DNA of 40,833 nucleotides, taken from an uncultured Ignavibacteriales bacterium. GTDB lineage: Bacteria; Bacteroidota; Ignavibacteria; Ignavibacteriales; Ignavibacteriaceae. Shown here piece after piece: positions 1-8,400 of the stretch (within the stretch, counting starts at the first letter, position 1; every line of letters starts with the position of its first letter). The DNA lies in assembly GCA_903843135.1 (NCBI GenBank), contig CAIMOS010000163.1:1-40833 (forward strand). Direction: 5' to 3'. The notes under the pieces were generated by a model. The model was not told the origin of the DNA, made no database searches, and saw nothing but the letters and a program-made list of their open reading frames with translations. A program made the translations under genes and the position numbers.

Positions 1-123
1 CAGATAATCTGTGATCTCTTTATGGGTGGTCAGTTTTCTATAGCCGGATTTTTCAAATGGCGTTTGCGCAAAAGCAGTGCTTATTATTACGGCAAACAGG
101 AGACAAAGAGTGATTTTAATCAT
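1..123 (-). CDS. N-terminus of an exported protein, cut by the window edge
   Basis: The reverse strand from 123 reads 41 uninterrupted codons to the window edge. It begins MIKITLCLLFAVIISTAFAQ, a Sec signal peptide with a likely cleavage at AFA-Q, followed by TPFEKSGYRKLTTHKEITDYL. The mature start, with its TTHKEITDYL stretch, resembles the region before the catalytic domain of M14-type zinc carboxypeptidases. With about 20 mature residues this is only a guess. The protein is exported to the periplasm or beyond. Upstream lies the hexamer repeat, and no clear ribosome binding site is visible. Confidence 0.6.
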   Translation of the reverse strand, partial: MIKITLCLLFAVIISTAFAQTPFEKSGYRKLTTHKEITDYL

Positions 124-243
124 ATTCCAATCTGTTTAATGAGTCCTCGAAATATAGTGAAAATTTCGGAGGAGGTTACTCCGGCACTCCCGTTTTACCG
201 CGGTTAAAAGGCCACAGATGACACAGATTTTCGTCACCTAATC

Positions 244-291
244 TGATACTGATACTGTCACTGATACTGACACTGTAACTGTCACTGATAC
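244..291. repeat. Hexamer microsatellite, eight copies of TGNNAC
   Basis: Eight consecutive 6-bp units all fit TGNNAC (TGATAC, TGTCAC, TGACAC or TGTAAC). The array lies in the gap between the divergent exported-protein gene and yebC. A degenerate CACAGATGACACAGAT stretch sits just before it (212-230). An antisense reading gives a meaningless Val-Ser/Val-Thr run, so this is not coding. Confidence 0.75.
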
Positions 292-386
292 CGAAAAATT
301 TGCCAGTTTTACAGAAATTCCTAAATGCTTATCTTGAGGGTCATTATAAATAATATTATTATCATTAATTAATAAAAGCATCCAAA

Positions 387-1097
387 ATGGGCCGCATTTT
401 CGAAAAAAGAAAATATAAGATGTTCGCGAGATTCGCGAAGATGTCGAAAGCATTTAACAGAATCGGTAAGGAAATCGAAATAGCCGTAAAGGCCGGTGGC
501 CCCGATCCCAAAGGAAACCCCCGTCTCCGTATCTGCATACAGAACGCGAAAAGCGTTAATATGCCGAAAGACCGTGTTGAAGCCGCAATTAAACGCGCCT
601 CCAACAAAGACACTTCGGGATACGTCGAAATCGTTTACGAAGGATATGCCCCGCACGGCGTTGCGGTGATGGTTGAGACCGCCACGGATAACCAGAACAG
701 GACTGTCGCGAGCGTCCGCCATATATTCAGCAAATACGGAGGGACCCTTGGAAACGCAGGCTCAATTTCTTTTATGTTCGAGCATAAAGGACTATTTAAA
801 ATCGACAGGACAAAAGTAGCCGACGTTGAATCGTTTGAACTTGAACTGATCGATTTCGGCCTCGATGAAATGTCTGCCGAAGATGATTTTATCTATATCT
901 ATACAGCCTTCCAGGATTTCGGGACAATGCAGAAAGCGCTTGAAGAAAGAGGCATCGAAGTTACAAGTTCTGAGCTCCAGTATCTTCCGACAAATATGAA
1001 AGAATTAAACGACGAACAGCAGACGGAAGTAAACGAACTGCTTGAAGCCCTCGAAGAGGACGATGATGTTCAGTCGGTTTACCACAGTATGGCCTGA
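387..1097 (+). CDS. yebC: YebC/PmpR family transcription/translation factor
   Basis: The 236-residue product matches the YebC/PmpR (TACO1) family. Landmarks are KNPRL-like GNPRLRICIQNAKSVNMPKD (about 44-63), IKRASNKD, YEGYAPHGVAVMVE, TDNQNRT and GSISFMFEHKG, with an acidic C-terminus (EALEEDDDVQSVYH). These proteins are cytoplasmic; members have been described as DNA-binding regulators and as ribosome-associated factors that ease stalling. The start MGRIFEKRKYKMFARFAKMSKAF replaces the common MAGHSKWANIKHRK. That shortened variant is known from Bacteroidota relatives, so the 387 start is accepted. The gene stands alone and ends in a strong terminator. Confidence 0.93.
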   Translation: MGRIFEKRKYKMFARFAKMSKAFNRIGKEIEIAVKAGGPDPKGNPRLRICIQNAKSVNMPKDRVEAAIKRASNKDTSGYVEIVYEGYAPHGVAVMVETATDNQNRTVASVRHIFSKYGGTLGNAGSISFMFEHKGLFKIDRTKVADVESFELELIDFGLDEMSAEDDFIYIYTAFQDFGTMQKALEERGIEVTSSELQYLPTNMKELNDEQQTEVNELLEALEEDDDVQSVYHSMA

Positions 1098-1144
1098 TTC
1101 AATTAACAATGATCATAGGAATTTAATTAATATTAAATCAAAAT

Positions 1145-1169
1145 AGCCGTTCGAAAGAGCGGCTTTTTT
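1145..1169 (+). terminator. Rho-independent terminator of yebC
   Basis: An 8-bp stem (AGCCGTTC / GAGCGGCT, one T-G pair) closes a GAAA tetraloop and is followed directly by six Ts. It lies 48 bp after the yebC stop. Confidence 0.9.
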
Positions 1170-1185
1170 GTTATGAAGGTTTGAT

Positions 1186-1212
1186 AAATAAAAAACCCGG
1201 TGTTGACCGGGT
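1186..1212 (-). terminator. Terminator for the small gene at 1241-1447
   Basis: Read on the minus strand, ACCCGG and CCGGGT pair around a 6-nt loop and are followed by a run of Ts (the A-rich 1186-1194 on the plus strand). It lies about 30 bp past the stop of the small minus-strand gene, which supports that gene being transcribed. Confidence 0.75.
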
Positions 1213-1240
1213 AAACTTAATTTAATTCTGCAGGGCTACA

Positions 1241-1447
1241 TTAAACGGTCTTTAGCCGCCTGAATCCGCCGGATAATTTAAGCACTTTTGGGGATAATTC
1301 TATAACATTAGCGTAACCGTGCAAATATGTTTCTGTTTCCAGACTGCCTTCAAACAATGAAGGCATAGAAAGTCCTGATTTCTCTTGTGCTTTCTTTGCC
1401 GGCGTGGTTTTTTTATTGTTTAATAATAAGGTAATTCTTGGTCTCAT
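1241..1447 (-). CDS. Small basic hypothetical protein (68 aa)
   Basis: I do not recognise this protein. It begins MRPRITLLLNNKKTTPAKKAQEK and ends GGFRRLKTV. It is basic, has no signal peptide or membrane segment, and is short for a known fold. The case for a real gene is contextual: an ATG start, no overlap with neighbours, and a dedicated intrinsic terminator just downstream on the same strand. A purine-rich GGAGA sits about 18 nt before the ATG, rather far for a ribosome binding site. It could be a small regulatory or nucleic-acid-binding protein, but nothing visible proves it. Confidence 0.5.
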   Translation of the reverse strand: MRPRITLLLNNKKTTPAKKAQEKSGLSMPSLFEGSLETETYLHGYANVIELSPKVLKLSGGFRRLKTV

Positions 1448-1726
1448 TAAGTTCTGTAAAAGTCTCCAGCAATTGATGCGTAAATTTATAATTTTATTTT
1501 GAGTTTAGTAAGTGCATTTAAAATAATATTTAAAAAATATTTTTTACCGTTTTTTAGATTATTCGGATTCTTTTCATATATTCAAAGAAACTCTTACGGC
1601 GCGAAACATATAAACTATGATTTAAATTTTCGTTTCCTTCCCCGGTTCTAAATTCTTTTTTGTTACTCCCCCTGCAATCATCCATTTCCCCGTATAAGAT
1701 AAAAGTGTACATACAAATTCGCGGCT

Positions 1727-2278
1727 TCATACTTCGTCTTCTGACGAATTCAGCCATTCCGTTACTTCCGGTTGTTTTATATAATACCAATAATCTTTTT
1801 CGCTGAAACAGCAAAAGATAACTTGCCACGGTACTTCGGAAACAGATAAATATTCAAGGACAGTTGTAACTGCAATATCGGCGGCCTTCTCAAACGGGAA
1901 ACTGTACACGCCCGTGCTTATAGAAGGGAACGCAATAGAGTTAATGCTATTTACCGCGGCAATCTTCAGACTGTTTCTGTAACACATCGCGAGAAATTCT
2001 TCTTCATCATTCCTCCCGCCGTACCACACCGGCCCGACAGTATGAATTACAAACTTCGCGGGAAGCCGGTATCCTTTTGTGATTTTCGCCTGACCCGTTT
2101 GACACCCGCCGAGTGCAGCGCATTCTTTTAACAATTCCGGGCCCGCGGCGCGGTGAATGGCGCCGTCCACACCTCCGCCGCCGAGCAGTGTTCTGTTTGC
2201 GGCATTTACAATCGCGTCAACCTTAAGCCTGGTAATATCGCCCAGGTATGCCTTTAGCCTGTTTCCGTCTGCATTCAT
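1727..2278 (-). CDS. Macro domain protein (ADP-ribose binding/hydrolase type)
   Basis: The 183-residue product is a single macro domain of the YmdB/MacroD type. Characteristic segments are [20 protein letters not shown] (13-32), [18 protein letters not shown] (33-50), [13 protein letters not shown] and the second loop [18 protein letters not shown]. The [14 protein letters not shown] and STGVY loops bind ADP-ribose. Family members remove O-acetyl groups from O-acetyl-ADP-ribose or ADP-ribose from proteins in the cytoplasm. An open frame extends to 2401, but that would overlap the small membrane protein gene by about 90 bp. The ATG at 2278 places the domain start at the usual position and leaves a 34-bp gap to the upstream stop. 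Confidence 0.9.
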   Translation of the reverse strand: MNADGNRLKAYLGDITRLKVDAIVNAANRTLLGGGGVDGAIHRAAGPELLKECAALGGCQTGQAKITKGYRLPAKFVIHTVGPVWYGGRNDEEEFLAMCYRNSLKIAAVNSINSIAFPSISTGVYSFPFEKAADIAVTTVLEYLSVSEVPWQVIFCCFSEKDYWYYIKQPEVTEWLNSSEDEV

Positions 2279-2312
2279 TTGATTAACTTCAGTGTATCTT
2301 TCGGGAATCCGT

Positions 2313-2516
2313 TCATTTCTCTTTTTTTGAGCTTTTCCCTGCGTATTTAAACCAGACATAAAATGCGGCGGCAATACCCGCCAAAAACTGTAACACGGCA
2401 AAAATATTTCTTACTCCGCCGGCTGAATAATAATTTCCGGAGAAGAAATGATAAAACGGGTTTGCCGGGATGTACAGCGCCGCAATGATAAGAAACGATG
2501 ATGTACTCTTTTTCAT
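2313..2516 (-). CDS. Small two-helix membrane protein (67 aa)
   Basis: Starting at the ATG at 2516, the product [20 protein letters not shown]... has two hydrophobic stretches (about 7-24 and 37-58) and ends in a basic tail, [11 protein letters not shown]. It looks like a small inner-membrane protein with an internal Asn/Tyr/Gly-rich loop ([14 protein letters not shown]-like). I cannot assign a family. It is followed 34 bp later by the macro-domain gene on the same strand, so the two may be cotranscribed. The longer open frame from 2579 adds a Cys-rich stretch with no membrane logic, so the internal start is preferred. Confidence 0.6.
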   Translation of the reverse strand: MKKSTSSFLIIAALYIPANPFYHFFSGNYYSAGGVRNIFAVLQFLAGIAAAFYVWFKYAGKSSKKEK

Positions 2517-2620
2517 TCTCAACCAACAATTTATGCAAAGGATGTGGCTTAATTTACAAAATACAAGATGCCGTATCAATTATTTTGTTTAAGTTACGAT
2601 AGAATAAATTATTATATGTT

Positions 2621-5068
2621 ATGAGACGGATCCAAATTTTATCATTTCTCCTTATCGTGTTCAGCGCTCTCCTTCACTCCCAAACCGTTTTTGATACAGT
2701 CGAAACACGCAATGCCGGCCCGGGTATGAAGTATTATAAAGTTAAGACCAACACTCCCTGGAGCATAGACATCTTTAAAGCCGACATTAAGAACCAATAC
2801 TTTCGCGTCGAGACTGTTAAATCACTTGATAAACTTGCCGCAGGCAGAGAGAAGACAACCTCAATGGCTGCCCGGCGCACCTGGAACGGCCACTGGGCGG
2901 TCGGCGCAATTAACGGCGACTTCTTTGATTTAACAACCGGTATGCCGAACAGCCTTCAGGTTGAACGGGGCGAGGCCCTGCGCAATGAAACCGCGAACAG
3001 GCCGTCTGCCGGTTTCGATACACTCGGACACGTATCCATCGGCAAGCCATTCTTCAGCGGCTCGGTTATGCTCCGCGATACAAATCTTACAATTACAAAT
3101 CTTAATACAGCAAGGCCGGCGGCAGGGCTTGTGTTATATAACCGTTTCTACGGCAATTCAACAGGCACTGTAAACGCCGGAACAGAAATAATCGTGAGGA
3201 TCCCTTCCGGCTGGTCTGTTAACGACACTCTCACTGCGATAATAGATTCTGTCAGGATCAGCGCAGGGAACACCGGGATAGCTCCTTTCAAAGCTGTATT
3301 ATCGGCATCAGGGGCTTATGCCGCTGCGCTGAATTCAAGGGCGCATAAAGGCGACACAATAAAAATTATCGTAAAGCATTTACCCTCTATGCCGCATCTG
3401 AAGGAAATGATTTCCGGCCACCCGCTTCTCGTAGTTAACGGCGCGATGGCTAATCTTGATCCCACTGATCCTTTCACTACAGCAAGACACCCGCGCACCG
3501 CGATAGGTGTTAACAGCGACACGTCCGCACTCTACCTGATCACCGTGGACGGCAGGCAGGCAACACTGAGCCTTGGTATGGATCTTTTTGAACTTGCTGA
3601 TTTTATGCTCCGTATCGGAGTTTATCAGGGAATGAACCTTGACGGCGGCGGATCGACGACGATGGCCGTAAGGGGCGGTATTGTTAATTCACCGTCTGAT
3701 GCAGGCGGCGAGAGGACTGTTTCAAACTGCCTTCTCGTGGTTTCCACCGCGCCGCTTGATACTCTTATGTATCTTGAACTTCAGCCAAAGTCGAACCGCG
3801 TATTTGCGGGAACAACCGTACAGTTTACTGTTTCCGGGACGGACATACACTATAATCCGGTTACCATCAGCAACACCCAGGTGCATTTCACGCTTTCGAA
3901 ACCGTCACTCGGTACCATTTCTAACAACGGACTTTTCACTGCCGGCGCTTACAAGGATTCCGGATATTTGTACGCTGATTACCAGGGACTGCGCGACAGC
4001 GCGAGAATCAATGTGAAGGGAATCGGATTTATCAGGTGTGAACCGGGATACACAGTTACGGATCTTTTAAGATTGACAACTTTTAAAGCAAGAGTCTTTG
4101 ATACTGATACGGTCGAGCAGGCTGTAATGCCGCAAAATGTTCAGTGGAAATCACTGGATACAACCGTAGGCACAATTGATGTATTCGGACAATTCAAAGG
4201 ACGCAAAGCGGGAGTAACGAAAGTTGTCGCGCACTACAGCGGTTTCAGCGACACAGCCACCGTTTATGTTCAGATAGGATTCGGATACGGCGTTGTTGAT
4301 TCGGTAGAATCGCTTTCAGGGTTTACCCTTACAACAGTAAATGCGGATTCGATTAATACGGCAATTTCACTCAGCAATAATTACTCCACTCTGGGCACTG
4401 CATCCATTAAGCTTGACTACTCGTTTACATATACACCCGGAGTTTATTACTGGGCATATATCAATAAAGCAGCTCTGATATACGGAGTACCGGATTCAAT
4501 AATGATCGATGTTCGCTCAAACGGTTTCGCGCACAGGGTGTTTTTTGATCTGTCGGACCAGTACGGCGCGACGCAGCGCGTCTTTTCTAATAAGATAGCA
4601 AATAACGCTGCTTCTTTTGAAACGATAAGGGGATTTTTCCCCAAGACATCAACAATAATATATCCGATGTCGCTTAAAAGCATAACGGTTGCGCTTGGTG
4701 GCGGGACGGATTCCGGGCAGACCTACAGCGGCACCATTTATCTCGATAACATAAGAGTTAAATACCCAACGGCCCCTGCATCTATCACCAAGGATTTACT
4801 GCCAGAGAAAAATTCATTGTCACAGAATTATCCGAATCCATTTAATCCGGTTACGGTTATTAATTATAATCTGAGCGCGCTGTATTATGTAACTCTTAAA
4901 GTTTATGATGTGCTCGGCAAAGAGGTTGCGGTCGTGGTGAACGCAATACAGCCTGCCGGAAATTACAAAGTCGAGTTTGACGGAAGCAAATTATCCAGCG
5001 GAATTTATTATTACCGGCTGACTGCCGGCGACAGCATCATAACAAAGAAGATGCTGCTGATAAAATAA
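2621..5068 (+). CDS. Secreted phosphodiester glycosidase family protein with T9SS tail
   Basis: The 815-residue protein starts with a signal peptide (MRRIQILSFLLIVFSALLHS). An NAGPA-type phosphodiester glycosidase domain (DUF2233) follows at about 75-380, with GAINGDFFD, HPRTAIGV, DGRQ and NLDGGGSTTM as conserved landmarks. Next come two bacterial Ig-like stretches (about 395-550), a beta-sandwich, carbohydrate-binding-like region (about 555-715) and a T9SS type A sorting domain (about 730-815) with QNYPNPFNPVTVINY and a terminal KKMLLIK. The family cleaves alpha-linked sugars from phosphodiesters; the natural substrate here is unknown. It is predicted to cross the outer membrane through T9SS and be surface-attached or released. 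It is transcribed alone, divergent from the small membrane protein gene. Confidence 0.88.
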   Translation: MRRIQILSFLLIVFSALLHSQTVFDTVETRNAGPGMKYYKVKTNTPWSIDIFKADIKNQYFRVETVKSLDKLAAGREKTTSMAARRTWNGHWAVGAINGDFFDLTTGMPNSLQVERGEALRNETANRPSAGFDTLGHVSIGKPFFSGSVMLRDTNLTITNLNTARPAAGLVLYNRFYGNSTGTVNAGTEIIVRIPSGWSVNDTLTAIIDSVRISAGNTGIAPFKAVLSASGAYAAALNSRAHKGDTIKIIVKHLPSMPHLKEMISGHPLLVVNGAMANLDPTDPFTTARHPRTAIGVNSDTSALYLITVDGRQATLSLGMDLFELADFMLRIGVYQGMNLDGGGSTTMAVRGGIVNSPSDAGGERTVSNCLLVVSTAPLDTLMYLELQPKSNRVFAGTTVQFTVSGTDIHYNPVTISNTQVHFTLSKPSLGTISNNGLFTAGAYKDSGYLYADYQGLRDSARINVKGIGFIRCEPGYTVTDLLRLTTFKARVFDTDTVEQAVMPQNVQWKSLDTTVGTIDVFGQFKGRKAGVTKVVAHYSGFSDTATVYVQIGFGYGVVDSVESLSGFTLTTVNADSINTAISLSNNYSTLGTASIKLDYSFTYTPGVYYWAYINKAALIYGVPDSIMIDVRSNGFAHRVFFDLSDQYGATQRVFSNKIANNAASFETIRGFFPKTSTIIYPMSLKSITVALGGGTDSGQTYSGTIYLDNIRVKYPTAPASITKDLLPEKNSLSQNYPNPFNPVTVINYNLSALYYVTLKVYDVLGKEVAVVVNAIQPAGNYKVEFDGSKLSSGIYYYRLTAGDSIITKKMLLIK

Positions 5069-5115
5069 AAAGTTAGCGGCCATCAGTTTTTGAATATGAA
5101 GTCACTACCAAGATT

Positions 5116-5290
5116 CTCCGTAACCCGGAATAGCATTCCGGCGCAGCGCTGGACAACAGAACTACCCGATATAAGTTAACCGCACCTCCGTAAACCGGAA
5201 TAGCATTCCGGTGCGGCGCTGAACAACAGAGCTTCCCGATATAAGTTAACCGCACCTCCGTAAACCGGAATAGCATTCCGGCGCAGGGCT
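5116..5290. repeat. 70-bp tandem repeat, about 2.5 copies, each with a hairpin
   Basis: Units start at 5116, 5186 and 5256 and are exactly 70 bp apart. Each carries the perfect inverted repeat CCGGAATAGCATTCCGG (7-bp arms, AGC loop), followed by a CGCTGRACAACAGA segment and CCCGATATAAGTTAACCGCA. The last unit is cut short. Open frames through it are repeat translations only. The hairpins could serve as 3' ends for the gene ending at 5068. Confidence 0.9.
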
Positions 5291-5590
5291 ATTCCCCCTC
5301 TGACCAGGATAATCAGCGGCACGGGACCTGAAGTTTAAAGACTCGGACAGTTCGGCTCACCCGGGCTGCCGTGCGAAGCTCATAAAATTGTACAAAAGTG
5401 TTCGTGACGCCTTTGTGCATTGTGTTCTCATTCGTATATATCTTCCGGAATGCTTCCGTGTTTATTAAAAATTAAAATGTAAAATCAGAGCTCCGGCAGG
5501 AAACGGCAAAACCTTTAAAAATTCTGTGCGGGTTGGGCGCCATCCTGTGTCCATTTTGCTTTATTTTTATTATTATTGCTATATAGTAAA
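5291..5590. other. Non-coding gap before the response regulator gene
   Basis: There is no plausible reading frame. GCACGG near 5318 and CCGTGC near 5371 could pair over a long loop, but this is weak. The last 60 bp are AT-rich and presumably hold the promoter; I cannot place its boxes. Confidence 0.4.
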
Positions 5591-6799
5591 ATGAAAATAT
5601 TAATTGCTGACGACTTAGTCGATACCATAATGGTATTAAAAAGACTGTTAAAGACTGCCGGACACGAAGTAATTGCTGCTTCTAACGGCAAGGAGGCGCT
5701 GGAGATTATCGAGTCCTCCGATATCAGTATTTTGATCACCGACTGGGAAATGCCTGTGATGAACGGGAAAGATCTTGTCAAAGCTATAAGGGCAAAAGAT
5801 CTTGGCAGATATATCTTCATAATTATCCTCACCGCGAAAACCGGTAAAACCGAAATGATAGAAGGGCTTGAAGCCGGGGCTGATGATTACATAGTAAAAC
5901 CTTTTAATTCGCACGAACTGAAAGTAAGGATCCGGGCCGGTGAGAGAATCGTTGATCTCGAGAAGATGCTTGCCGAAAAGAACCATCACCTTAGCGAAGC
6001 AAAAGAGCAGCTTGAAGACGCGCTCTCAATTATTAATAAAGATATTACCGCTGCTGCCGCTCTTCAGAATGCGCTTCTTCCTCAGAATAATGTTACCTAC
6101 GGAAACTATAAATTCAACTGGTTTTTCATACCGGCCAAACAGCTCGCGGGCGATATCTTTAATTATTATCTGCTTGATGACGGAAAGATCGTGTTTTTCC
6201 TACTTGACGTTGCGGGCCACGGCGTTTCTTCTTCAATGCTTTCCTTTACGCTGAACAACATTCTTGCGCCATACTCTTCAGAAAATGCTGTTTTCACCCG
6301 GTTTGACGCGGATGAATCATCCCTCTTTGCGTCCTCTCCCGCGAAACTTTTTAAGAAACTGAACGAGCATTTTCTTAAAAGCTATGACGCAATGCAGTAT
6401 TTCACAATTATTTACGGCATTATTGATCCCGAAAAAGACATCTTCACTCTGTCGCGCGCCGGGCATACGCTTCCGGTCATTATCAGGTCCGGCGGCAATG
6501 TGGAATTTCTGGACATCAAAGGTTCACCTATTGCGATGCTTCCTAATTTTGAATTTGAAGAGATTGAATTTCAGCTTCTGCCGGGCGACAGGCTGCTTTT
6601 GTATTCAGACGGAATAACCGAATGTATACGGGAAAACGATGAGATGTTTGGAATAGAAAGACTCAGGAATTTCCTGGAAAGCAGAACCGGTGTCAATTCA
6701 CCGCAGCTTCTTGAGGAAATTAAGGGCGCTGTTATTTCTTTCAAGGAAAAATCAGATTTTGACGATGATCTTTCCGCCCTTATAATAGAAAAAGTGTAA
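5591..6799 (+). CDS. Response regulator fused to PP2C-type (SpoIIE/RsbU) phosphatase
   Basis: The 402-residue protein has an N-terminal receiver domain (1-120) with acidic pocket D7-D8, phosphoacceptor D51 in LITDWEMPVMNG, T81 and K103 in IVKPF. A short coiled-coil linker (about 120-155) leads to a SpoIIE-type PP2C phosphatase domain with PAKQLAGDIFNYY, FFLLDVAGHG and LLLYSDGITE metal-binding motifs. Such proteins dephosphorylate anti-anti-sigma (STAS) proteins and steer sigma-factor partner switching. No STAS or RsbW-like gene lies nearby, so the partner is encoded elsewhere. A TTG at 5576 would add five residues; the ATG at 5591 directly precedes KILIADD, the normal receiver start, and is chosen. 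Confidence 0.92.
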   Translation: MKILIADDLVDTIMVLKRLLKTAGHEVIAASNGKEALEIIESSDISILITDWEMPVMNGKDLVKAIRAKDLGRYIFIIILTAKTGKTEMIEGLEAGADDYIVKPFNSHELKVRIRAGERIVDLEKMLAEKNHHLSEAKEQLEDALSIINKDITAAAALQNALLPQNNVTYGNYKFNWFFIPAKQLAGDIFNYYLLDDGKIVFFLLDVAGHGVSSSMLSFTLNNILAPYSSENAVFTRFDADESSLFASSPAKLFKKLNEHFLKSYDAMQYFTIIYGIIDPEKDIFTLSRAGHTLPVIIRSGGNVEFLDIKGSPIAMLPNFEFEEIEFQLLPGDRLLLYSDGITECIRENDEMFGIERLRNFLESRTGVNSPQLLEEIKGAVISFKEKSDFDDDLSALIIEKV

Positions 6800-6863
6800 G
6801 AGTGATTTTGGCCGTCTGATCATACAGTCGCGCACAGAACAACCGTCCGGCGCTGCCGGTTAA

Positions 6864-8303
6864 TTACAGTGCTTCGAATTTCAGCCAGTTAACGCGTGAC
6901 TTTTCTGAGAACGGCGCTCCCGCAGTAAATATTACTATCTCACCTTTCTTAACATTTTCCGACTGCAGTATCAGCTTCTTGGCATCATCCACAACTTCAT
7001 AACCTTTGGTAATATCTTTAAAAAACACCGATGTCACACCCCACTTCAGACAAAGAAGGTTCATTGTTTCAAAACTGTCCGAGAGAGCAATGATTCTCGC
7101 TTTCGGGCGGAACTTGGAAAGGCTCACCGCCGTGCGGCCTTTACTTGTAAACACAACTATTGCCGATGCATTGACCTGGTCAGCCATCTGGCAGATTGCC
7201 CTGCTAAATGAATCGAAAAGGTTTTCAGAAAGCGAAGGGGGGATTTCGTAATCAACTGTGTGCGTAAGAGGAATGTTCCGTTCAGAATTTTTTATTATGT
7301 TGTTCATAATCTCCACGGCCCGCGGAGCGTATTTCCCGACAGACGTTTCGCCGCTTAACATAACAACATCCGTACCGTCCCACACCGCATTCGCCACATC
7401 AGAGGCCTCAGCGCGCGTAGGTACCGGATTGTGTATCATCGATTCCAGCATTTGTGTTGCGGTAATAACGATCTTTCCGACTTCATTGCATCGGCGTATG
7501 ATGTTTTTCTGCACTATCGGAACTTCGTGTGCTTCCATCTCGACGCCAAGATCGCCGCGCGCAACCATAATTCCGTCCGCGGCCTTCAGGATTTCCTCAA
7601 AATTATCAACGGCTTCTTTCTTCTCAATTTTCGCGATAATCGGAATGTTGTATCCCCTTTCCTTCATCCACGCGCGCAGTTCAGTGATGTCTTTTTCCTG
7701 CCGCACGAACGAGAGTGCTACAAAATCGACGCGGTGCCCAAGGGCAAATTCAAGATCTCGCAAATCTTTTTCGGTGACAGACGGAGTTGAGAGGTTCATT
7801 CCCGGCAGATTCATTCCTTTTTTGGGCTTAAGTATCCCGCCGTTTTCGATAACACAGAATACGGATTTATCATTCTTCCGGGTTATCTTAAGTTTAAGCA
7901 ATCCGTCGTCAATAAGTATTATATCACCGACCTGCGCATCCTGCGGAAGCTGCGAATATGATGTCGAAATACGTTCGGCAGTTCCGGCAATTTTTTCGGT
8001 TGTGATTTCAATCGAATCACCGGTTTTAATTTCTATTTCGGGAACTGCTAATTCGCCTATCCTGATCTTCGGCCCCTGAAGGTCTAGTAATACGGCTAAC
8101 GGGGACCTTTCTTCAATGCAGGACTGATCAATTTCAAGGAAAAGCTTTTCATAAAATTCATAATCGCCGTGGGAGAAGTTGAGGCGCACTCCGTCCATTC
8201 CGTACTCCATCAGCTTTTTGATTTCTGTTTTAGTCGATGTGGCCGGGCCCAGTGTACAGAGTATTTTGGTTTTCGCAAATATGTTTTTTATTTCCTGGAT
8301 CAT
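6864..8303 (-). CDS. pyk: Pyruvate kinase
   Basis: The 479-residue protein is a full-length pyruvate kinase. It catalyses phosphoenolpyruvate + ADP to pyruvate + ATP, the last step of glycolysis, in the cytoplasm. Visible motifs are GVRLNFSHG (substrate and K+ binding), the active-site signature IIAKIEKKEAVDN, GIMVARGDLGVEM, TATQMLESM and DVVMLSGETSVGKYAP; the C-terminal regulatory domain (about 355-479) is complete. The start has a good ribosome binding site (CAGGAAG, 5 nt before ATG). It is 97 bp downstream of the Lon-like protease gene on the same strand and may be read with it. A small CCGGC/GCCGG hairpin follows the stop but lacks a T run. Confidence 0.97.
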   Translation of the reverse strand: MIQEIKNIFAKTKILCTLGPATSTKTEIKKLMEYGMDGVRLNFSHGDYEFYEKLFLEIDQSCIEERSPLAVLLDLQGPKIRIGELAVPEIEIKTGDSIEITTEKIAGTAERISTSYSQLPQDAQVGDIILIDDGLLKLKITRKNDKSVFCVIENGGILKPKKGMNLPGMNLSTPSVTEKDLRDLEFALGHRVDFVALSFVRQEKDITELRAWMKERGYNIPIIAKIEKKEAVDNFEEILKAADGIMVARGDLGVEMEAHEVPIVQKNIIRRCNEVGKIVITATQMLESMIHNPVPTRAEASDVANAVWDGTDVVMLSGETSVGKYAPRAVEIMNNIIKNSERNIPLTHTVDYEIPPSLSENLFDSFSRAICQMADQVNASAIVVFTSKGRTAVSLSKFRPKARIIALSDSFETMNLLCLKWGVTSVFFKDITKGYEVVDDAKKLILQSENVKKGEIVIFTAGAPFSEKSRVNWLKFEAL

Positions 8304-8400
8304 AATCTTCCTGTGTAAAATGACGAATATAATGAATGTAAACTCGTATCAGCGCAAAATTAATAAATATTCGGGATAAATTGTTTTATCCTGTGTTAAA

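Noticed and set aside
22-207. Plus-strand open frame of 61 codons at the left edge
   Set aside because: It is antisense to a clear signal-peptide-bearing start at 123 and has no domain character.
1554-1829. Minus-strand open frame of 91 codons
   Set aside because: It overlaps the macro-domain gene end by over 100 bp in another frame, and its N-terminal part is only a shadow of that domain.
5073-5276. Minus-strand open frame of 67 codons
   Set aside because: It is the translation of the 70-bp tandem repeat; the peptide repeats itself with the same period.
5291-5560. Structured RNA or tRNA in the GC-rich part of the gap
   Set aside because: No tRNA T-arm or acceptor pattern and only weak distant pairing (GCACGG/CCGTGC); I cannot support an RNA gene.
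7258-8079. 273-codon plus-strand open frame
   Set aside because: Antisense to pyruvate kinase with no recognisable domain.
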